From Pseudomonadota bacterium (lineage in GTDB: Bacteria; Pseudomonadota; Gammaproteobacteria; Steroidobacterales; Steroidobacteraceae), in NCBI GenBank assembly GCA_021850555.1, contig JAJZLX010000352.1:1-12453 (forward strand): 12,453 nt of DNA, read 5' to 3'. Below the pieces are notes generated by a model. That model ran no database searches and had not been told where the DNA came from. It was given only the letters and a program-made list of their open reading frames with translations. The position numbers and the translations under genes were made by a program. Shown in pieces: positions 1 to 6,484 of the stretch (position 1 is the stretch's first letter; every line of letters begins with the position of its first letter).

Positions 1-2
1 AA

Positions 3-227
3 GTGTCAAACTCGGGTTTGAGCGCCGGACCATATCTTGCGGGACTTTTCAGCGATCTGTTAGCCCCCAGGTTCGGCATCCAGTCGCTCGGAATCAGTTT
101 GAACATACTCAACGTGATGTTCGTGATCGGCGTCGTTCATTTCATTGTGGCGAGCCGCACGGTCCATGCGGACGTCATTGAAGCCGAGGGGAATGCAATC
201 CCTTCCTATCAAGGAGAAGCAACATGA
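3..227 (+). CDS. MFS transporter, C-terminal end (5' end outside window)
   Basis: Only the last ~74 codons are present; the frame is open to the left edge, so the GTG at position 3 is not a real start. Residues 6-24 read as the loop and helix typical of the last part of a major facilitator (GPYLAGLFSDLLAPRFG, with the GxxxxGLxSD pattern). A hydrophobic helix follows (about residues 28-50, ISLNILNVMFVIGVVHFIVA) and then a hydrophilic cytoplasmic tail. This pattern is common in spinster-like and metabolite:H+ symporter MFS proteins. The stop TGA (225-227) overlaps the ATG of the following GGT-like gene (ATGA), showing translational coupling. By context it probably imports the substrate of the downstream hydrolases, but this is inference; the substrate-binding part lies outside the window. 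Confidence 0.72.
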   Translation: MSNSGLSAGPYLAGLFSDLLAPRFGIQSLGISLNILNVMFVIGVVHFIVASRTVHADVIEAEGNAIPSYQGEAT

Positions 228-1924
228 GTCAAGACCTGTCGCGGTACATCGTCAATCCGGGACCCAAGGTGCCCGTCACGGGGCTGAAGGCGGCCGTGAC
301 CACCGATTCGTCGATCGTCACCGAGACCATGGTCGAGGTGCTGAAGAAGGGCGGGAAGGCGGCGGACGCGGGGATCGCCGGTTGCCTGGTGCAGGCCGCC
401 GTCGAGCCCTTCATGACGAACCACGCCGGCCTCGTGACGTTCCTTTATTACGAAGCCAAGACCGGCAAGCTGCACCAGCTCGACAGTCTGGGTGGATTCC
501 CTTCGGGCTTGTCTCCCTTCAAGCCGGTGCCGCCGGGTACCGGTCCGTACGCTGCGGTGCCGCCTTCCGCCATCATTCCGGGTTTCATGCCGGGACTGAA
601 GGAGATTCATGAGAAGTTCGGCTCTCGCCCCTGGGCAGAGCTCTGCTCTCCCGCGGTGCGATGGGCCGAGCAGGGGCATCCGGTTTCTACGTTCGAGTAT
701 GGCGTCAATATTTTCGCGGACAAGTTCATCACTTACTTCCCCGAGAGCCGGGAGTTCTTTCAGCCGAAAGGCTATTTTCCGAACGTGGGCGAGGTGTTTG
801 TGCCGAAAGGGCTCGCAGAGACGCTGACTGGCGTGGCCAAGCAGGGGCCCGACTACATGATCACCGGTCCCTGGGCCGAGCGTTTCGTGGAAAAAGCCAA
901 CGAGATGGGTTGGAAGATCAAGCTCGAGCACATGACCGAGACGCCGCCGCGCTGGGTGGCGCCTTTGCGCATACCGCATCATGAATACGAGATCGTGAGC
1001 CTCGGTCCACCCCAGGCGCAGGGCATTTATATCGCAATCGTCCTTGGTGTCTTGAAGCACCTCGGTATCCGGGAAATGAAACCCGGCTCGGCGGAGCACA
1101 TCTGGGCCATGGGTCATGCGCTGCGCCAAGGTGGGCGCCATTGGGAGTACGCACAGGACGATACCGTATATGGCGTGCCGCGCGAGGAACTGCTGGATGA
1201 TGGTTATCACGCCCATCTTGCGAAGCTGATCAGAAAGGCTCGCCCCAAGGTCGATCTGACCGAGCACATTCGACTCGCGGCAGAGTCCGGCACGGGCGGC
1301 GATTTCATGTCTGCATTCGGGGGGGCGAACGGGAGGCCGCGCCTCGCGAAGTCCCACTCGGATCAGCCGTCAGGCTCCTGTGAGCTGGCGGTCGTCGACT
1401 GCGAAGGCAACTGGGTGCAGATGATGAATACGCTGCAGGGATCCGGCATTCCCGGCATGGTGATTGGCGGGGTACCCATGGTCGGCAGCCACTCGACTTT
1501 CGGTGCCCTGGCGAGCCCCATGGATGCCACGCTCGTCAAGGGCGCCAAGGGACGCTGCATCATCGGTAACACCATCGTGATGAAAGAGGGAAAGCCGGTG
1601 TTTTCCGCCGGGTCACCGGGAAACGTCCACTGCACGGTGCCGCAGGTTCTCGCGTACGCGCTCGATTTCAAGTTCGATCCGCAAGCGGCAGTCGAGGCGC
1701 CCCGGATGCTGCCGATGACCGAAGGACGCTCCATCGTAATCGAGGATCGACTGGCGCCGGGAGTGGTCGAGGATCTGCATCGACTCGGGGTCCGGGTTGC
1801 GGTCACACCGAGCTATGACTACCACATGGGGTCCTTCTCCGTCATTGCGAGGGATGAGGGGTCCGGGACTTACACGGCTGTGGCCGATCCGCGCCGTTGC
1901 GCTGTTGCCGACGGACTGCGTTGA
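224..1924 (+). CDS. Gamma-glutamyltransferase-like Ntn hydrolase, paralogue 1 (Ser nucleophile, divergent active site)
   Basis: Protein of 566 aa, the usual GGT length. The start is set by AAGGAG at 211-216, 7 nt before ATG 224. N-terminal GGT pattern: VTTDSSIVTETMVEVLKKGG then AADAGIAG (about residues 25-52). Mid-region family motif: GFMPGLKEIHEKFG...PAVRWAEQGHPV (about 120-154). The small-subunit start is at about 380-404 (GSCELAVVDCEGNW then MMNTLQ), with GSPGN in the C-terminal part. GGTs are precursors that cleave themselves before an N-terminal nucleophile Thr and hydrolyse or transfer gamma-glutamyl groups. Here the residue aligned with E. coli Thr391 is Ser385; the Thr409 equivalent is kept (T403), but Asn411 is Gln. 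The Gly-rich loop and FRExxP arginine of glutathione-type enzymes are replaced by NHAG and LDSLGG. No signal peptide is visible, unlike periplasmic GGTs, so a cytoplasmic location is inferred. The fold assignment is firm; the substrate is unknown and probably not glutathione. Confidence 0.88.
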   Translation: MSQDLSRYIVNPGPKVPVTGLKAAVTTDSSIVTETMVEVLKKGGKAADAGIAGCLVQAAVEPFMTNHAGLVTFLYYEAKTGKLHQLDSLGGFPSGLSPFKPVPPGTGPYAAVPPSAIIPGFMPGLKEIHEKFGSRPWAELCSPAVRWAEQGHPVSTFEYGVNIFADKFITYFPESREFFQPKGYFPNVGEVFVPKGLAETLTGVAKQGPDYMITGPWAERFVEKANEMGWKIKLEHMTETPPRWVAPLRIPHHEYEIVSLGPPQAQGIYIAIVLGVLKHLGIREMKPGSAEHIWAMGHALRQGGRHWEYAQDDTVYGVPREELLDDGYHAHLAKLIRKARPKVDLTEHIRLAAESGTGGDFMSAFGGANGRPRLAKSHSDQPSGSCELAVVDCEGNWVQMMNTLQGSGIPGMVIGGVPMVGSHSTFGALASPMDATLVKGAKGRCIIGNTIVMKEGKPVFSAGSPGNVHCTVPQVLAYALDFKFDPQAAVEAPRMLPMTEGRSIVIEDRLAPGVVEDLHRLGVRVAVTPSYDYHMGSFSVIARDEGSGTYTAVADPRRCAVADGLR

Positions 1925-1997
1925 GGAGGCAGTTGCAGGTGCCGATCATGGAAGTGAGTGGATGGACACGAATGAGCTTCGATAGGAGAGACAAACG

Positions 1998-3692
1998 ATG
2001 AGCGAGAATCGCAATGCGCTGTATGAGACCCTCGGAAAGCGCAATCCCACGGAAGCCGTCGCCAGTCGGGGCATGGTGACTGGCACGACAGGCAGTGCGG
2101 CAGTCGAGGCGGGCGTCGATATGCTGCGCCAGGGAGGCAGTGCGGCCGATGCGGTGGCCGCCACTGCGCTCGCTCAGGTCTGTCTCGCTGCGGGTTCGTG
2201 GGTGAGCTACGCGGGCATCTACACCATGGTGTATTTCGAGGCCTCGACGGGTAAGTTGCACAACCTGAATGCCGGCTTCAACACGATACAGGCCGAGGAT
2301 GATCCTCTTGCAATTCCCGGTCCCAACCCGGGAGATCTCGGCAAGGGAGGACTGAGCGCATTTCAATATGAAGCGAGTGGCAGAACTGCGCTGACGCCTG
2401 GCTTCATGGCCGGCATTGAGGCGACCCATCAGCGCTTTGGCAAACTGCCATTGCAGGCGATTTTTGATCCCGCCATCCGCTATGCGGAGGAGGGCTTTCC
2501 CTGGACCGCGGGGCACGCGCAACAGCACGCGTTTCGCGCATCGGTCCTGTCGCGATTGCCTCATACCCGCGAAGTTTTCGCGAAGACGGACGGATCAGCC
2601 TATGCGGCGGGAGAGAATTTTAGGCAGCCGAGCCTCGCGATGACTTTGCGACGGGCGGCTGCCGAGGGGATTCGCGAATACATGTACTTAGGCGAATGGG
2701 CCGAGGCGCTCGTTACGGCTGTGAGAGCCGATGGCGGCAAGATGACCATGGCCGATCTGCGCGACTACGAAGTCATCTGGAGCGAGCCGACGCATGCGAG
2801 CTATCACGGCTATGACATTTATTCGCACGGATTGCCCGCCGCGGGGGGCGTTTGTCTTTCGGAGGCCATGAATCTCGCGGAGCTCTCTGAATTGTCGGGC
2901 ATGCGCCGGTATTCCGAGTCTCCGCAAGCGCTCTTCTGGCTCGCACAAATCGCCAAGCCGGCCTTCGTTCTCGGATCGGTGCCGATTGCCGATGCGGTCG
3001 GCTTGCATACGGCGATCCGCTCACTCGGTGTCGATCTTTCGTTGTCTTCCAGGCTTGACAGGAGCACCTCCAAGGCATTGTGGGATGCCATCAAGTCCGG
3101 GCGGCTGCCAGGTATTGGAGCGCCTCCGGCAGTGCCCGCACATTCGGACTCGGTCGTGGCCATCGATCAGTGGGGAAACATGGCAGCGGTGGTCCACTCC
3201 ATCAATACGGTGAGCTGGGGATCCACGGGGATATTCGTGCGGGGGATCTCGATTCCGGACTCCGCGTCATTCCAGCAGCACGCGGTGGCCGCCGCTGGAC
3301 CCGGTCGTCGGCTTCCCGATCCGACCAATCCCGGTCTCGTATTGAGGAACGGAAAGCCTGTGATGGCCTTCGGGTCCATTGGCGCGGGCCTTCACATCCG
3401 AACGATAGGATCCCTCATTGCCGTGCTGGACTTCGGGCTCACGCCTCAGCAGGCGATCAATGAGCCGAGCATCGGTTGCTTCGAGATGGGCGGCATCGAG
3501 AGGCTCACGGTCGGCAGCAAGGAGTTTCCTCCCGAGTTTCTCAAGGCAGTGCGCGATCTCGGCCAGGATGTGGTTGAAAGCGATCCATTGCGCGGCTATT
3601 GGATTGGCATTCAGATCGATCCCGTGACGCGTGAGCTGCATGGCGGGGCCATCCGGGAGCTCGCGATGGGCGGCCGTGCGGTCGGTTACTGA
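1998..3692 (+). CDS. Gamma-glutamyltransferase-like Ntn hydrolase, paralogue 2 (Ser nucleophile)
   Basis: Protein of 564 aa. AGGAGAG at 1984-1990 lies 7 nt before ATG 1998, fixing the start. Family patterns: MVTGTTGSAAVEAGVDMLRQGG then AADAVAATA (about 26-57), GFMAGIEATHQRFG...PAIRYAEEGFPW (about 135-169), a lid/strand segment HGYDIYSHGLPAAGG (about 270-284), and the cleavage region AHSDSVVAIDQWGN (about 381-394) followed by HSINT. The residue aligned with the catalytic Thr is Ser383; the next catalytic-loop Thr is Ser401, while the Asn two residues later (N403) is kept. The carboxylate-binding Arg motif is absent (LNAGFNT instead). The segment GISIPDSASFQQ and GRRLPDPTNPG in the small subunit match, from memory, a poorly characterised bacterial GGT subfamily. 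No signal peptide is visible. It is a distant paralogue of the preceding gene, 73 nt downstream of it and 10 nt before the S9 gene. Self-processing and an acylase/amidase activity are plausible; the substrate is unknown. Confidence 0.87.
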   Translation: MSENRNALYETLGKRNPTEAVASRGMVTGTTGSAAVEAGVDMLRQGGSAADAVAATALAQVCLAAGSWVSYAGIYTMVYFEASTGKLHNLNAGFNTIQAEDDPLAIPGPNPGDLGKGGLSAFQYEASGRTALTPGFMAGIEATHQRFGKLPLQAIFDPAIRYAEEGFPWTAGHAQQHAFRASVLSRLPHTREVFAKTDGSAYAAGENFRQPSLAMTLRRAAAEGIREYMYLGEWAEALVTAVRADGGKMTMADLRDYEVIWSEPTHASYHGYDIYSHGLPAAGGVCLSEAMNLAELSELSGMRRYSESPQALFWLAQIAKPAFVLGSVPIADAVGLHTAIRSLGVDLSLSSRLDRSTSKALWDAIKSGRLPGIGAPPAVPAHSDSVVAIDQWGNMAAVVHSINTVSWGSTGIFVRGISIPDSASFQQHAVAAAGPGRRLPDPTNPGLVLRNGKPVMAFGSIGAGLHIRTIGSLIAVLDFGLTPQQAINEPSIGCFEMGGIERLTVGSKEFPPEFLKAVRDLGQDVVESDPLRGYWIGIQIDPVTRELHGGAIRELAMGGRAVGY

Positions 3693-3697
3693 GAGGG
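3691..3697 (+). promoter_or_regulatory. Ribosome binding site that decides the S9A start
   Basis: GAGAGGG lies 5 nt before ATG 3703, just after the stop of the GGT-like gene. It supports ATG 3703 over the in-frame ATG at 3631, which lies inside the preceding gene and would add 24 residues with no counterpart in the paralogue at 6485. Confidence 0.6.
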
Positions 3698-3702
3698 TCG
3701 CG

Positions 3703-5721
3703 ATGACTCTGGGTCATGAAGTGCGTCGGCGTGATATCAGAGAAACCGCCCTCTACAGGGAAGTTGCGCGATTCTATGAGCAGATCCATGCGCCAGGCAC
3801 GGATCGGGTGACCGACGCAGCGGATATCGCGGTCCGATCGGATGGCGCGGTCGCTGCCTTCACCGGCTCGATCTACCAGGATCTGGACAGACCGCCGGTG
3901 ACCCGGATTTGCACGGTCAGCCTTAAATCGGGCGAGCTGCACGTTCACGGCAGTGCCACGGGCAGCGACCGGTTGCCGCGCTGGTCGCCCGATGGAAAGC
4001 GGCTGGCATTTCTCTCGGACCGGCGCGAAGCCGGAAACTTTCAGCTGTACCTTACCGATGGCGCGGGCATGACGGAGCCGCTCGCGGCACCCGAGGTGGA
4101 CGGAATCGTCGAATACCTGCAGTGGTCTCCGGACGGGCGCTCGCTACTGCTCGGAGTGGCAGGTTTCGGCGCGGATTTTGCGGGTTGCCAAGGAGGCCAC
4201 AAGACCGTCGGCCGCGACGACGAGCTTCCAGCATGGACGCCCCTCATTGAATCCGGTGCCGAGGAGAACCTTTGGCGAAGACTCTTCGTGCTCGACACCG
4301 CCCAGGGTACGGCACGACGCATCTCGCCGATGGGGACCAATTTCTGGGAAGCGTGCTGGCTCGGCAACGGGAAGGTGGCTGCGGTCACCTCCTGCTCGCA
4401 TAGCGAAGGCTCCTGGTACGAGGCGCGTATCCAATGTCTCGAGCTCGGCAGCGGCGAGCTGGAGGTGCTCTTCACACCCAGCGACCAGATCGGTGTCCTC
4501 GCCGCATCTCCTTCGGGGCGGCGCCTGGCATTCGTGGAGGCGGTCTGCAGCGACCGGATGATCGTCGCCGGGACTCTCAACGTCTTGTCGCTCGATCAGG
4601 GCAATGTATCCGCTGTCGACACGCTGCAAGCCGATATCACGCACGCCGAGTGGCGTGACGATGACCATCTCACTTATGCCGGGATCCGCTCCCTCGAAAC
4701 CATCATCGGTGAGATGGAAACGAGGGAGCCCTCTGTCGGGCGCGAGTACTGGGCGAGCCGGCGCAAGACGATCGGCGGCTGGAACCCGGTCTGTGCTCCG
4801 TTGCCCGCCGGCGGCGCGGCCGCGATAAGCGAAGCGTACGAGACTCCTCCGGCGATCACCCTGCTCGGTCCTGGAAGCGAGCGTACGCTCCTGTCGCTGG
4901 CAGCCCCTGCTACAGGCGAGAAGGGCTTCAGCACGGCGCAGGTCGAGCCTTTCAGCTGGCAAGCCCGCGATGGACTTCAGATGCAGGGATGGCTCATCCG
5001 TCCTCCCGGCACCGGTCCGTTCCCGCTCGTGATGGATATCCACGGTGGCCCCGTCTGGTGCTGCCGTAACCGCTGGCAGGGCAGATTGCGCGGCGCCAAG
5101 GTCCTCGCCGATCATGGCATTGCCTCGATCTATCCGAACCCCAGAGGCAGCAGCGGGCGAGGGCGGGAGTTCGCCCAGCGTGTCAAAGGCGAGATGGGAG
5201 GGGAGGATACCTACGACTACCTCACGGGAATCGACGCCCTGGTCGCCGCCGGAATAGCGGATCCAAAGCGCCTCGGGGTGACCGGTATCAGCTACGGCGG
5301 ATTCATGTCGGCATGGCTCATCACGCAGGACGCCCGCTTCGCGGCGGCTGCCCCAATCTCCTGCGTATCCGACTGGTACAGCGAGTATCTGACGTCGCAG
5401 ATTGGCGATTTCGTCAAGCTGTTCCTCAATGCCGATCCGGCAGCGCCGCATGGCCGAATGTTTGATCGAAGTCCTGCGATGTTCGCTCATAAAGTGCGCA
5501 CACCAACGCTGCAACTGACGGGAGCGCAGGATCAAAACACCCCTCCGACGCAGGCGTTGGAGTTTCATCGAGGATTGCTGATGCAAGGCGTGACCAGTGT
5601 GCTCGCGACCTATCCCACCGCTGGGCACGGGATCCGGACTTTCCCGGAGGTGATCGATGCCACCGCCCGGTATGTTGGTTGGATGCTGCAGCACCTGCGA
5701 CGGGAGGTGACTTGTGAATGA
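3703..5721 (+). CDS. S9 family (prolyl oligopeptidase-type) serine peptidase A
   Basis: Protein of 672 aa from ATG 3703. The N-terminal two thirds (about 35-400) is a TolB/DPP-like beta-propeller with PD40 repeats, for example RWSPDGKRLAFLSD and LQWSPDGRSLLLG. The C-terminal third (about 415-672) is the alpha/beta-hydrolase: HGGP (447-450, oxyanion region), NPRGSSGRG, nucleophile elbow GISYGG with Ser530, Asp610 in GAQDQNTPP and His642 in AGHG. All triad residues are therefore present. S9 enzymes cut short peptides or acylated peptides entering the propeller cavity; the layout resembles the acylaminoacyl-peptidase/DPP branch. No signal peptide is visible, so it is probably cytoplasmic. The gene starts 10 nt after the second GGT-like gene and overlaps the membrane-protein gene by 8 nt. 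It is paralogous to the S9 gene at 6485: both share the N-terminal RDIRxTAxY and the propeller motif EAxCSDRxIVAG. Substrate specificity cannot be read from sequence. Confidence 0.92.
   Translation: MTLGHEVRRRDIRETALYREVARFYEQIHAPGTDRVTDAADIAVRSDGAVAAFTGSIYQDLDRPPVTRICTVSLKSGELHVHGSATGSDRLPRWSPDGKRLAFLSDRREAGNFQLYLTDGAGMTEPLAAPEVDGIVEYLQWSPDGRSLLLGVAGFGADFAGCQGGHKTVGRDDELPAWTPLIESGAEENLWRRLFVLDTAQGTARRISPMGTNFWEACWLGNGKVAAVTSCSHSEGSWYEARIQCLELGSGELEVLFTPSDQIGVLAASPSGRRLAFVEAVCSDRMIVAGTLNVLSLDQGNVSAVDTLQADITHAEWRDDDHLTYAGIRSLETIIGEMETREPSVGREYWASRRKTIGGWNPVCAPLPAGGAAAISEAYETPPAITLLGPGSERTLLSLAAPATGEKGFSTAQVEPFSWQARDGLQMQGWLIRPPGTGPFPLVMDIHGGPVWCCRNRWQGRLRGAKVLADHGIASIYPNPRGSSGRGREFAQRVKGEMGGEDTYDYLTGIDALVAAGIADPKRLGVTGISYGGFMSAWLITQDARFAAAAPISCVSDWYSEYLTSQIGDFVKLFLNADPAAPHGRMFDRSPAMFAHKVRTPTLQLTGAQDQNTPPTQALEFHRGLLMQGVTSVLATYPTAGHGIRTFPEVIDATARYVGWMLQHLRREVTCE
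5703..5710 (+). promoter_or_regulatory. Strong Shine-Dalgarno inside the end of S9A, setting a GTG start
   Basis: GGAGGTGA is a perfect 8-nt complement to the usual 16S rRNA tail. It ends shortly before GTG 5714 (6 nt from GGAGG). It lies inside the last codons of the S9A gene, so ribosomes ending S9A can restart on the membrane-protein gene. It favours GTG 5714 over ATG 5747. Confidence 0.7.
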
Positions 5722-6466
5722 GTTCGGTGGAAACCAACTGAAGACCATGGCAAAGGGCACTGCGACAGACGCCGCTTCAGGCGCATCTCATGAAGCTTCC
5801 GCGTCGCCCACAGCCGCAGAACCCGGGCTGGAGAATCGGCCGAATATCCGGCGGATGTTGCGGGATATCGCCATCGACGCCGGAGTTCCGCTTGGATGCT
5901 ACTGGCTGTCGATGGCCTGCATCTCTCACTCCTTGGTGGTTGCGCTCATCCTGGCGAGCGTCTTCCCGTTGCTCAAGAGTGTGTACGAGCTGCTGCAAAA
6001 GCGCAGACTCGACCCCATCAGCCTGGCGATACTGCTGGGCCTGATCGTCGGGTTGGGGGCAGTGTTTCTCGGCGGTAGTCCGAAATTGCTCTTGCTGCGC
6101 GAGTCGCTGTTCACGGGGACTTTCGGGCTGGTCTGCCTTGTGTCGCTGGTGTTCCGGTCCCGGCGCCCATTGATGTTCTTCTTTGCGCGATACAGTGCTG
6201 CGGGCAGCGATCCGGCGCTGTGCGCCTGGTACGACCGGCTTTGGGAGAATGCCGGGTTTCGGCGCATGCAGCGCGTCATCACTTTGGTTTGGGGATTGGT
6301 GCTTGTCGGTGAATTCACGCTGCGAGTGATTCTGATCTATACCGTTTCGCCGGCTACGGTGCTGGCAGTCTCCCCTGCTGTCGTGGGCATCGCGAGCCTG
6401 CTCACGGTGATTTGGACGATGAGGTATGGGAAGCGGGCCGGTAAAGCGCTTGCCCGACACAATTGA
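5714..6466 (+). CDS. VC0807-like integral membrane protein
   Basis: Protein of 250 aa with a GTG start preceded by a perfect GGAGGTGA. Residues 1-50 are hydrophilic and Ala/Ser-rich. About six hydrophobic segments follow: ~52-70, 72-92, 100-120, 128-147, 188-210 and 216-236. The pattern RRLDPISLAILLGL, SPKLLLLRESLFTGTFGL, RRPLMFFFAR and a C-terminal MRYGKR resembles the VC0807 family (intracellular-septation-A-like topology), whose function is not known. It overlaps the upstream S9 gene by 8 nt and ends 18 nt before the next S9 gene, so it is made with both peptidases. It could act in transport, as a membrane anchor or in coping with a membrane-active substrate. None of these is shown by the sequence. 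Confidence 0.78.
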   Translation: MNEFGGNQLKTMAKGTATDAASGASHEASASPTAAEPGLENRPNIRRMLRDIAIDAGVPLGCYWLSMACISHSLVVALILASVFPLLKSVYELLQKRRLDPISLAILLGLIVGLGAVFLGGSPKLLLLRESLFTGTFGLVCLVSLVFRSRRPLMFFFARYSAAGSDPALCAWYDRLWENAGFRRMQRVITLVWGLVLVGEFTLRVILIYTVSPATVLAVSPAVVGIASLLTVIWTMRYGKRAGKALARHN

Positions 6467-6484
6467 TCGGCTTGGGAGGAGCTC

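Noticed and set aside
209..1357. Long minus-strand open frame (382 codons) opposite the first GGT-like gene
   Set aside because: Antisense shadow in GC-rich coding DNA; the product is Arg/His-rich without domains, while the plus strand encodes a clear GGT-family protein.
3631..3702. Earlier ATG extending S9A by 24 residues
   Set aside because: It lies inside the second GGT-like gene, adds sequence absent from the S9B paralogue, and ATG 3703 has its own ribosome binding site.
4144..5760. Very long minus-strand open frame (538 codons) opposite S9A
   Set aside because: Shadow of the S9 gene, which has all catalytic motifs; the antisense product has no recognisable fold.
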